Positions 37,033 to 45,830 of a stretch of 64,000 bases of DNA are shown here, one piece after another (the first letter of the stretch is position 1; each line of letters starts with the position of its first letter). Source of the stretch: Mycobacterium kubicae (lineage in GTDB: Bacteria; Actinomycetota; Actinomycetes; Mycobacteriales; Mycobacteriaceae). Below the pieces are notes generated by a model. That model ran no database searches and had not been told where the DNA came from. It was given only the letters and a program-made list of their open reading frames with translations. The position numbers and the translations under genes are program-made. The DNA lies in the NCBI RefSeq assembly GCF_015689175.1, contig NZ_CP065047.1:806001-870000 (forward strand), written 5' to 3'.

Positions 37033-38068
37033 TCGCGCAGCCAGGTGATGATCTGCGGCACCACCTCGGGCGCCTTGCTCATGGCGACATGGCCGGTGCC
37101 CTCGATCAGGTGCACTTCGGTCGCGGCCGGCCCCGGAAGACCAGCGTGTCGGACTGGGGGACGAAGTAGTCGTCCGCGCCGTTGATCACCAACATGCGCG
37201 AATTGACTTGTTGGGCAAGCAGATTGCCGCGGTCAAGCTGTTCGAGGCCGGCGGTCAGCTCGTCGAGTGAGGGCGAGTGATCCCAGTGCATGGCGTTGCC
37301 GAGAATGTCGTGCATACCGAAGGGCAGCTTGGCGGCGTTGTCCGGTGCGAAGGCGTAGTGGACCGGTCCGCCGAGATCGACGGCCGCGTCGACGATTCCG
37401 GCGAGCCCCGACATCGCCGAGAAGTTGCCGCCGAACGAGGCGCCGAAGTGGGCCACCCTACCGTCGCCCAGCGTGCGGGCGTACTCGGCGAGGCCGCGGA
37501 TCACCTCGTCGGCGTGCTTGTCGAGCGCAATGGCGGTTTCGCCGGTACCGGGGTGGTCGAAAGCCAGCGTGGTCACACCGGCGCCCTGGGTGAAAGCAAC
37601 CCACCACGGGTGGATGTCCATCTTCCAGGTGTCCACCCCGCCGCTGGCGATCAGCACCGGCCGGCGCGCGTAGTCACCGTCGGTGGAGTACAGGTGGACG
37701 GGCACCTCGACGCGGCCGCCGCGGTATCCGACCGTGATGATGCGGCGCTCGAAGGACACCGGGAAGTCCTTGGCGGCCAATTCGAATTGCTCGAGTTGGT
37801 GAGCCAAGGCACGTTCTCGCGGCGGGTCGGTCAACGCGGGAAACTTCGCGCAGCCGTAGATCATCGACGCCAGATAGTGGTCGTCGCGGGCGGCGTATTC
37901 CTCGGCCAGCTGCGACCACTCGTAGGGCCAGCCACCGGGGGCGTCGACCCACATGTCGGTGCAAGCGGCGCGTACCCGCTCGATGTCGGCCCGGGGGATG
38001 CCGAACTTCTCGAACTGATGAGCGCGGTCGGTGAACATGTCCGCGACGTCGATGTCGTAGGTATACAT
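37023..38068 (-). pseudogene. Alpha/beta hydrolase, C-terminus frameshifted
   Basis: From ATG 38068 the frame codes for an alpha/beta hydrolase of the FrsA/DUF1100-like type: PVLIASGGVDTWKMDIHPWW, LAFDHPGTGETAI, the nucleophile elbow VAHFGASFGGNFSAM, and the acid LVINGADDYFVPQSD. It then runs into a stop at 37106 after RGRPRPKCT. One base out of frame, between about 37121 and 37136 (a GGCCGGCCCC run), the expected ending appears: ATEVHLIEGTGHVAMSKAP to ITWLRDLW with TAG at 37023-37025. That segment holds the catalytic His (GTGHVAM). As sequenced the enzyme lacks it. It is either a recent pseudogene or a base-calling error in a GC run. Confidence 0.8.
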
Positions 38069-38074
38069 GGTGTT

Positions 38075-39643
38075 TCAGCTCCTCATCGTGGCGAAGTAGT
38101 CGGCGAGGGTCGTGGTGTCGTCGAGTGCGGCGATGGCGCCGAGGTAGCCGTCCGGCCGGATGACCAGGCGGCCGCCGCGGCGGAGTCCGAGTCGCCGCGC
38201 CAGCATGCCGTCGGGGTCGGCGACGACGTCGTCGTAGCCGGGGACCGGAGTGTCGTCCGCGGTGACCAGCACTTGCAGCGGGCCGTGAGCGCCGGCGGCG
38301 GGAGCCACCTGCCCGGCGGCGACGGTGACCACGGCGTGACCGGGGTTCGACGCACCGCATGCCGCCCGGAGCTGTTTGTCCACGGCCGCATCGGTCACGT
38401 GCGGAACGTGTTCCCCGGCAACGACTTTCGCGTGTCTTGGGCGCTGGCCCACGGCGATCGGGCTGTTGCGGTAGTTCACGTTGGTCTCTTCGACGTTGCC
38501 GGCCATCTTGCGCAGCGCGGGGGTGATGCCGGCGGCGGCGCGGATGGCGACGTCGCGTGCCACCCGCGCGCCGCCTTTGAGGGTGCCGACCTTGGCCAGG
38601 ACGGTGGTGAAGTCGATGACGCTCTTGCCGACCGGGTGGCGCTCGGCGTGATAGCTGTCGAGCAGGTGCTGTCCGGCTTCGCCGCGGACCACCGCCGCGA
38701 GCTTCCATGCCAGGTTGAAGGCGTCCTGCATGCCGGTGTTCATGCCCTGGCCGCCGGCGGGGCTGTGGATATGCGCCGCGTCGCCGGCGAGGAACACCCG
38801 CCCGTGGCGGTACTGCGGCACCTGGCCGTGGTGCACCTCGAAGCAAGTGAGCCAGTGCGACTGCGTGATGGTGATGCCCCCGATGCGCTCGTCGAGGATC
38901 TGCTGTAACTGCTGTTGAGTGGGATGCAGGTTCAGTGGTTGCCCCGGGGCGTCGTGGATCTGTGCCAGGAACCGCACCCGTCCGCCGCGCATCGGCAGCG
39001 TCACCACCGGACCCTTGGGCGACAAGAAGGTGTACATGTGCGAGTTGCCGAGATCGTGCTCGGCTTCGACGTCGCCGAGGATGAACCGCTCGCCGTGGAA
39101 GGAGCCGTCGAGCTTGGTGCCGACGAGACGTCGGATGGTGCTGTGACCGCCGTCGGTGCCGATCACCCACGACGCCGTGATTTCCTCGGTCGACCCGTCC
39201 GGGTGTTGCACCGACAGGTGGGCCGCGGTGTCGTCCTGACTGAGGGCGGTCGCGTTGACGCCTCGCTCAACGGTGACGCCTTGGGCCCGCACGTGGTCGC
39301 CGAGCACCCGCTCGGTTTCCGTCTGCGCGGTGACCAGTGTGTAGGGAAACGCGCTGTCGACGCGGTCTAGCGGCACGCGGACCAGGGTCTTGCCGTTGGC
39401 GACCATGTTCATGCCGGTCGACTTGACCCCGGTGGCGAGCAGGTCCTCGATGACCCCCATCCGGTCCAACATGTCGAGACTGCGGGCGTGCAGGGCGATA
39501 GCTCGGGACTCGGTGGTCGGCTGACTGAGTTTGTCGATCACCCGAACCCGGACGCCGCGGCGGGCGAGTTCATATGCGGCGACCAGGCCGACCGGGCCGG
39601 CGCCGACGACGACGACGTCAGTGGTGGACGAGGTGGTGCTCAT
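38075..39643 (-). CDS. FAD-dependent aromatic-ring monooxygenase
   Basis: 522-residue class A flavoprotein hydroxylase of the phenol/3-(3-hydroxyphenyl)propionate hydroxylase group. The three FAD motifs are clear: GxGxxG in VVVVGAGPVGLVAAYEL (residues about 10-26), the DG motif in ASWVIGTDGGHSTIRRLVG, and the GD motif in GRVFLAGDAAHIHSPAGGQGMNTGMQDAFNLAWKL. The C-terminal domain ends with thioredoxin-like LVIRPDGYLGAIA. It probably adds a hydroxyl group to a phenolic or quinone-like compound, using NAD(P)H. It lies seven bases upstream of the broken hydrolase in one operon and is divergent from a TetR gene with two operators between them. Confidence 0.9.
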   Translation of the reverse strand: MSTTSSTTDVVVVGAGPVGLVAAYELARRGVRVRVIDKLSQPTTESRAIALHARSLDMLDRMGVIEDLLATGVKSTGMNMVANGKTLVRVPLDRVDSAFPYTLVTAQTETERVLGDHVRAQGVTVERGVNATALSQDDTAAHLSVQHPDGSTEEITASWVIGTDGGHSTIRRLVGTKLDGSFHGERFILGDVEAEHDLGNSHMYTFLSPKGPVVTLPMRGGRVRFLAQIHDAPGQPLNLHPTQQQLQQILDERIGGITITQSHWLTCFEVHHGQVPQYRHGRVFLAGDAAHIHSPAGGQGMNTGMQDAFNLAWKLAAVVRGEAGQHLLDSYHAERHPVGKSVIDFTTVLAKVGTLKGGARVARDVAIRAAAGITPALRKMAGNVEETNVNYRNSPIAVGQRPRHAKVVAGEHVPHVTDAAVDKQLRAACGASNPGHAVVTVAAGQVAPAAGAHGPLQVLVTADDTPVPGYDDVVADPDGMLARRLGLRRGGRLVIRPDGYLGAIAALDDTTTLADYFATMRS

Positions 39644-39669
39644 GGGCGGAATCCTTTTTCACGGTCCGT

Positions 39670-39705
39670 TGAAACTAGTCTCACCGTACGATGAAACTAG
39701 TTTCA
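39670..39705. promoter_or_regulatory. Twin TetR operators (TGAAACTAGTTTCA)
   Basis: A perfect 14-base palindrome, TGAAACTAGTTTCA, lies at 39692-39705. A one-mismatch copy, TGAAACTAGTCTCA, lies at 39670-39683. The copies are 22 bases apart, two helical turns, so two dimers would bind the same DNA face. A further half site TGAAAC sits at 39731-39736, directly before the TetR ATG. The site separates the aromatic hydroxylase and TetR genes and should regulate both. Confidence 0.78.
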
Positions 39706-39738
39706 ACGCAAGAGGAAATTCACGCTACGATGAAACCT

Positions 39739-40347
39739 ATGGCGAAGAAGTCGTTGCCTCCCGGCCCGCGCGACGAGCGTGGGGTGTTGTCCGCCCGGAT
39801 CGTCGCCGCGGCGCGTGAGGAGTTCGCCCGGCACGGCTGGGCCGGCACCACGATCCGGGCGGTGGCTCGCGCGGCCGACGTCGACCCGGCGCTGGTCTAC
39901 CACTACTTCGGATCCAAGGAAAAGCTGCTCGACGCCGCCACCAACCCGCCGCAGAAGTGGCTGGACAACGTCGCCAAGGTGTGGACCACGCCGCTTCCGG
40001 ACCTGGGTGCAGCGCTACTGAAGTTGTTATTGAACAGCTGGGCCGACGAGGAGACCGGGCCGACGCTGCGGGCGGTCATGCAGACCGCGGCTCACGAGCC
40101 CGTCACGCACGAGAAGCTGCGCCGCATCGTCGAAAGCAGTCTGATGGGTGTCTCGCAGCTGGGTGTCGACGACCGCGACCGCATGCTGCGCAGCGGGCTC
40201 ATTTCGTCGCAGATGATTGGTTTCGCGCTGATGCGCTACATCTGGAAGATCGAACCGATGGCATCGATGACCGAAGACGAGGTGCTCGCGGCCATCACTC
40301 CCAACTTGCAGCACTACATCGAGGGCGATCTGTCGCCGGGCCGCTAG
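39739..40347 (+). CDS. TetR-family repressor
   Basis: 202-residue regulator. The helix-turn-helix is in ARIVAAAREEFARHGWAGTTIRAVARAADVDPALVYHYFGSKEKLLDAA, a textbook TetR N-terminus; the C-terminal part is a helical ligand domain of the TetR_C type (LPDLGAALLKLLLNSWADEETGPTLRAVM). ATG 39739 is preferred because upstream in-frame starts lie inside the operator region. It is divergent from the aromatic hydroxylase gene, with twin palindromes in the gap, and convergent with a cupin gene. It is the likely local repressor; the inducer is presumably a substrate of the cluster. Confidence 0.9.
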   Translation: MAKKSLPPGPRDERGVLSARIVAAAREEFARHGWAGTTIRAVARAADVDPALVYHYFGSKEKLLDAATNPPQKWLDNVAKVWTTPLPDLGAALLKLLLNSWADEETGPTLRAVMQTAAHEPVTHEKLRRIVESSLMGVSQLGVDDRDRMLRSGLISSQMIGFALMRYIWKIEPMASMTEDEVLAAITPNLQHYIEGDLSPGR

Positions 40348-40351
40348 GGCG

Positions 40352-40846
40352 TCATTGCACCCAGTAGTTGTCGTGCCGGATGAACCACTCGCGCCGCTCG
40401 TCGTCGGTCATGTCAGCCAGCGCGGTGAAGCCTTCGAAGTAGGCCTCGCGGGGTGCGCCGGGAGCGAACAACATCAGGATGGACGCCGGCTCGTCGGCTT
40501 CGTTGCGGAAGCCGTGGATGCCGCCGGGTGGGACGTAAAGGAAGTCGCCCTGGTGGCCGTCGGCCCAGTCGGTGCCGTCGTAGAGCGTCATCGTTCCTGA
40601 CAGCACGAAGAAGGCCTCGGACATGGCGCGGTGAAAGTGCGGTCCCGGGCCGCCGCCGGCCGGTGCGATGTCGACGCGATAGAGGCCGTAGTCGCCGTTG
40701 GTCGCTTGCTGATTGGCCAGGTAGTGGTACTTGACGCCCGACGCCTCATAGTCGGGAGCGGCGTCCGCCCGTTTGAGCCAGGCGCTGACTTCCGGCTTTT
40801 CTTTCGTATAGCGGGGCGGCGGATAGGGCGGTACGACCAGCGACAT
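40352..40846 (-). CDS. Cupin-domain protein
   Basis: 164-residue single-cupin protein. The two cupin motifs are GGGPGPHFHRAMSEAFFVLSGTMTLYDG (metal ligands His, His, Glu) and QGDFLYVPPGGIHGFRNEADEP (second-motif His). The N-terminal segment (YPPPRYTKEKPEVSAWLKRAD) is found in cupins next to oxidative enzymes. It may be an isomerase, a dioxygenase-like enzyme or a sensor; a precise role cannot be set. It ends four bases from the convergent TetR gene, probably part of the same functional block. Confidence 0.82.
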   Translation of the reverse strand: MSLVVPPYPPPRYTKEKPEVSAWLKRADAAPDYEASGVKYHYLANQQATNGDYGLYRVDIAPAGGGPGPHFHRAMSEAFFVLSGTMTLYDGTDWADGHQGDFLYVPPGGIHGFRNEADEPASILMLFAPGAPREAYFEGFTALADMTDDERREWFIRHDNYWVQ

Positions 40847-40887
40847 CAACCCAGTCTGCCGCAGCGAGCGTGCAGGCTGGGCTTTCC

Positions 40888-40937
40888 CGGTGCGGCCACG
40901 GCGGAGATCCGTCGCAATTGCCGCCGTGGCCGCACCG
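40888..40937. repeat. 17-base perfect inverted repeat upstream of the cupin gene
   Basis: CGGTGCGGCCACGGCGG (40888-40904) pairs base for base with CCGCCGTGGCCGCACCG (40921-40937), with a 16-base loop. Flanking GCGAGCGTGC and GCGTGCGCAC are related but not paired perfectly. It lies between the cupin start and the groEL operators. Form and composition resemble the dispersed palindromic repeats of mycobacterial intergenic DNA. Confidence 0.7.
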
Positions 40938-40978
40938 TGAAAACCGCGTGCGCACACCCGATAGCGTGGGCCGGTGTT

Positions 40979-41006
40979 CTTGCACTCGGCATAGGCGAGT
41001 GCTAAG
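40979..41006. promoter_or_regulatory. CIRCE element 1 (HrcA operator)
   Basis: GCACTC (40982-40987), nine bases, then GAGTGC (40997-41002), extended as CTTGCACTC and GAGTGCTAAG. This is the CIRCE operator bound by the heat-shock repressor HrcA. It is the first of two copies upstream of groEL2. Confidence 0.93.
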
Positions 41007-41013
41007 AATGACG

Positions 41014-41040
41014 TTGGCACTCGCGACCGGCGAGTGCTAG
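41014..41040. promoter_or_regulatory. CIRCE element 2 (HrcA operator)
   Basis: TTGGCACTC (41014-41022), nine bases, then GAGTGCTAG (41032-41040). It starts eight bases after the first copy and lies 115 bases before the groEL2 start. The two copies are 35 bases apart. The region 41041-41155 holds the rest of the leader, ending in GGAGGA (41140-41145). Confidence 0.93.
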
Positions 41041-41098
41041 GTCGGGACGGTGAGACCAGCAGGTCGTCCGTCGCGGGCACTGCGCCCGGCCAGCGTAA

Positions 41099-42781
<1,683 letters not shown>

Positions 42782-42795
42782 GTCCTTCAGCGAAG

Positions 42796-42827
42796 AAGCC
42801 CGGTCTGCTTGGCAGGCCGGGCTTTTT
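42796..42827 (+). terminator. Rho-independent terminator of groEL2
   Basis: AAGCCCGG (42796-42803) pairs with CCGGGCTT (42817-42824), with inner pairing TGC/CA, followed by a T run to 42827. It starts 14 bases after the groEL2 stop. Confidence 0.92.
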
Positions 42828-42932
42828 CGTGTCTGTCGAATGTGGGGGATAGGGACGTCCACACCCGGAGTTTCCTCCACAGCCCCCACCTTGGCGCACA
42901 CGCGGCTCGGTGGTGACGGCGAAGATGCCGGC

Positions 42933-43775
42933 ATGCAGCCATTTGTGGGCAGCTATGCACTCGCCACCGGCGCCGTCACCCGCAGTCAATTGCGCACGCG
43001 ATACCGGCCGGTCTTCCGCAACGTCTACATCCCCAAGGAGGCCGAACTCACCGCTGCCGTGAAGGCGCGCTCGGCCTGGCTGTCGACCGGTGCGGTGTTG
43101 TGCGGCCAGTCCGCCGCTGCGGCGCTGGGCACGAAGTGGCTCGACGCGGCGGCACCGGCAGAAGTGGTGCGCGCGGACCGGCGTGGCCAGCCGGGCATCG
43201 TCGTGCACAGCTACCAGCTTGCCGAGGACGAGGTCCGCACGGTCGCGGGGATGCGCGTGACGACCGCGGCCCGCACGGCCTTCGATATCGGCCGCGAAGT
43301 GCCCACCGCGAAGGCGGTGGCGATCCTCGACGCCTTGCTCAACGCGACGGGTATCAAACCGGCGGACGTCTCCGCTTTGGCCGACCAGCACAAGGGCGCT
43401 CGCCGCATTCGGCGGCTGCGGGCCGCGCTGGATCTGGCTGACGGGGGTGCGGAGTCGCCGCAGGAGACGAGGGTGCGCCTGCTGTTAATAGGCGCTGGGC
43501 TGCCGAAGCCGGAGACGCAGATCGAATTCAGGCAGTTGCGCATCCGGGTCGACATGGGATGGCGCGAGTGGCAGGTGGCCGTGGAGTACGACGGTGTTCA
43601 GCACTGGAACGACCGATACCAGCGGTCGTGGGACATCGAGCGGATCGCCTTGCTGGAAGCGGCCGGCTGGGTGGTCATCCGGGTCAGCGCCGAGATGCTG
43701 TCGCGGCGGCCGGAGGTGATCGTTGAACGCGTCAGGGCGAAGCTCGGCGAACGTGGGGCCTATGGACGAATGTGA
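42933..43775 (+). CDS. DUF559-type protein with predicted nuclease fold
   Basis: 280-residue protein common in mycobacteria. The N-terminal half resembles the winged-helix module of AbiEi-like proteins (ATGAVTRSQLRTRYRPVFRNVYIPKEA, then LCGQSAAAALG). The C-terminal half (from about residue 185) is a Vsr-like DUF559 domain, with VDMGWREWQVAVEYDGVQHW supplying the Asp and Glu of a PD-(D/E)xK-like centre and WDIERIALLEAAGWVVIRVSAEML closing the fold. It may cut nucleic acid or only bind it; no partner gene is present. ATG 42933 is the first start that gives the conserved module. Confidence 0.8.
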   Translation: MQPFVGSYALATGAVTRSQLRTRYRPVFRNVYIPKEAELTAAVKARSAWLSTGAVLCGQSAAAALGTKWLDAAAPAEVVRADRRGQPGIVVHSYQLAEDEVRTVAGMRVTTAARTAFDIGREVPTAKAVAILDALLNATGIKPADVSALADQHKGARRIRRLRAALDLADGGAESPQETRVRLLLIGAGLPKPETQIEFRQLRIRVDMGWREWQVAVEYDGVQHWNDRYQRSWDIERIALLEAAGWVVIRVSAEMLSRRPEVIVERVRAKLGERGAYGRM

Positions 43776-43793
43776 CGCCGTTTTCGTGCGTGG

Positions 43794-43810
43794 CGCCCAC
43801 CTTGGGCGCA
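43794..43810. terminator. Short hairpin between convergent genes
   Basis: GCGCCCA (43794-43800) and TGGGCGC (43804-43810) form a perfect 7-base stem with a 3-base loop, located between the stops of the DUF559 gene and the flavin-oxidase-like gene. No T tract. Confidence 0.5.
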
Positions 43811-43815
43811 AGAAC

Positions 43816-44217
43816 TCAGGCCGGCAGCGAGAACACCACGCAGTCGTGCAGGCAGCCCTTGGCTTGCGACGGAGAGTCGGCTTCGCGGTGCAGAAGCGCC
43901 CGCGTCGGCACGACACCCAGCCGCACGGCTTCGTCACCGGCATCGGACAACTCGGCGCGGCCGTCGACGATCAGCGAGTAGCCGCCCGGTTCCCGCGGCG
44001 GAAACAGCAGTGTGACGTCGCTGCGCTGGGCCAGATTGCCCCGGGTGCGTCCACCGATGAGCCCGATGTCGAGGACTTCTCCGTTCAGCACCGGCTCGAC
44101 CGTCACGGTGTGCGCCCGGTAGCCGTCGTCGACCGAGATCAGGTAGGCGTACGGGAAGTCGGGCAGCGCGGCGGCCAGCCGTTGGAAATCGACCTTCTTC
44201 GCGGCCTTGGTAGCCAT
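43816..44217 (-). CDS. Pyridoxamine-phosphate-oxidase-like flavin-binding protein (Rv0441c-like)
   Basis: 133-residue split-barrel protein of the PNPOx-like superfamily. Core strands are [31 protein letters not shown], then [18 protein letters not shown] (family FMN-contact region) and [12 protein letters not shown]. It probably binds FMN or F420 and reduces an unknown compound. The C-terminus has two Cys ([11 protein letters not shown]). It is 21 bases downstream of the PPE gene on the same strand. Start at ATG 44217. Confidence 0.8.
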   Translation of the reverse strand: MATKAAKKVDFQRLAAALPDFPYAYLISVDDGYRAHTVTVEPVLNGEVLDIGLIGGRTRGNLAQRSDVTLLFPPREPGGYSLIVDGRAELSDAGDEAVRLGVVPTRALLHREADSPSQAKGCLHDCVVFSLPA

Positions 44218-44238
44218 GATCCGAGGATAGGCCCGCCC

Positions 44239-45726
44239 CTACTCCGACGGGAGATGCTGCCTGATGCCGCGCACGGGCTCGCGCTCGTCCTGCGGATAGA
44301 AGCCGGACTTCGGGATGTTGGAGCTCGACAGACCTGCGGTGCCCGAGTTGAGGATCGATTCGCGGCCGGTGGTGGCCCGTGCTCCGGCGTCGCTGCCGGG
44401 GCTGAACAGACCGGTGTAGCCGGCGCCGTTGGTGGTGCGCAGCGCCGAGTTGGCCGCGGCGCTGCTGGTGGCGTTGGCCGTCACTGCGTTCGGGTTGCCG
44501 GATTCCAGGACCCCGGTGGCGGCGCTGGCCGGACTGACGGCGGCGGTGCCGACCAGGCCGGTGTTCAACGCCGCCAGGCCCGGGCTGAGGCCGCCGGTGC
44601 TGCCCAGCGCCGAATGGAGGATGCCGGATGCTGCGGTGCTCAACCCGCCGGTGGCGTAGTGGGAGCCCAGGCTGAGGTCCCCGCCGATGGCGTTGCCCAA
44701 CACACTCTCGTGCAGCCCGCCCTGCCAGAGGCCGGTGGCTGGTATGCCGCCGTTGCCGAAGCCGGCGATGGAACTGCCGGAGTTGCCCAGACCGAAGTTG
44801 AGCGAGCCGGAATTGCCGATGCCGAGGTTGCCCGAGCCCGAGTTGAAGAACCCGACGTTGCCGCTGCCGGAGTTACCGAAGCCGACATTGCCGCTGCCCG
44901 AGTTGAGGCCCCCGAAGCCGAATTGCTGATCACCGGTCAGGCCGAAGCCGAAGTCACCACTACCGGTGTTCGCGAAGCCGATGTTGCCGCTGCCGAAGTT
45001 GCCGAAGCCGAAGTTGTTGCTACCGGTGTTGCCGCTACCGATGTTGCCGCTGCCGGTGTTCCCGCTACCGAAGTTGCCGCTGCCGACGTTGCCGCTGCCC
45101 CAGTTGTTGTTGCCGATGTTGTTGTTGCCGATGTTGCCACTGCCACTGTTGCCGAAGCCGAAGTTGAATCCGTTTTTGCCGATGTCGATGCCCAGGTTGC
45201 GCAGCACTTGCTGCCAAGGCGCCAACTGTGCGGCGGCCGCGGACGCGTCGAAGTGGTAGTTGGCCATCGCCATCACGTCCAACGCCCACATCTGCTCGTA
45301 GGCGGACTCGGTGTCCATGATCGCCGGCCAGTTCATGCCGAAGAAGTTCGTCGACGCGAGCATCTGCACCAGCCCGCGGTTGGCGGCGATCACCGCCGGC
45401 TGCACCGTGGCCGAGAGCGCCGCCTCGAACGCGGACGCGGTCGCCGTCGCCTGTGCGGCGGCCTGCTCGGCTTGGACCGCCGCCGCACTGAGCCACGCCA
45501 TGTACTGAGTCGCCACGGCCATCATCGCCGCAGACGACGCACCGAGCCAGGAACCGGTGGTCAAATCTTGGGCGACCGAGCTGAATGACGCAGCCGCCGA
45601 ACCCAACTCCTCAGCCAAGCTGCCCCATGCCGCGGCCGCGGCAAGGAGCGGCCCCGCCCCGGGACCGGCGAACATGAGTGCCGAGTTGATTTCTGGCGGC
45701 AACCACGCAAAATGCGGGTTTGTCAC
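44239..45726 (-). CDS. PPE10: PPE-MPTR family protein, PPE10-like
   Basis: 495-residue protein of the PPE family, MPTR subgroup, equivalent in place to Rv0442c. It begins VTNPHFAWLPPEINSALMFAGPGAGPLLAAAAAW, the PPE motif, and keeps the helical pairing domain to about residue 175, including ASSAAMMAVATQYMAWLSAAA and AFEAALSATVQPAVIAANRG. From about 185 to 330 it consists of NxGxGNxG-type repeats (GSGNIGNNNIGNNNWGSGN and so on). PPE proteins are exported by type VII systems and sit on the cell surface; PPE10 is linked to ESX-5 substrates and capsule integrity in the literature. GTG 45726 is the start; TTG 45729 is possible. Confidence 0.93.
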   Translation of the reverse strand: MTNPHFAWLPPEINSALMFAGPGAGPLLAAAAAWGSLAEELGSAAASFSSVAQDLTTGSWLGASSAAMMAVATQYMAWLSAAAVQAEQAAAQATATASAFEAALSATVQPAVIAANRGLVQMLASTNFFGMNWPAIMDTESAYEQMWALDVMAMANYHFDASAAAAQLAPWQQVLRNLGIDIGKNGFNFGFGNSGSGNIGNNNIGNNNWGSGNVGSGNFGSGNTGSGNIGSGNTGSNNFGFGNFGSGNIGFANTGSGDFGFGLTGDQQFGFGGLNSGSGNVGFGNSGSGNVGFFNSGSGNLGIGNSGSLNFGLGNSGSSIAGFGNGGIPATGLWQGGLHESVLGNAIGGDLSLGSHYATGGLSTAASGILHSALGSTGGLSPGLAALNTGLVGTAAVSPASAATGVLESGNPNAVTANATSSAAANSALRTTNGAGYTGLFSPGSDAGARATTGRESILNSGTAGLSSSNIPKSGFYPQDEREPVRGIRQHLPSE

Positions 45727-45830
45727 CAACCCAAACTACCCGGCAGCGCCCGTTGCCGTGGCCGTATCGGAATCTAAAAACCGGCTATCCTCAGCCGTCT
45801 CACAGCCCAGTCCAAGTGGTTGCCAAGCAC

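Noticed and set aside
39691..39738. Upstream start for the TetR gene at 39691
   Set aside because: It would place the first codons inside the perfect operator palindrome and add residues without similarity.
44429..45259. Pro/Leu-rich plus-strand frames opposite the PPE gene
   Set aside because: The LPLPKLPLP-like repeats are only the complement of the NxGxGN repeats; the PPE gene has the full family layout.
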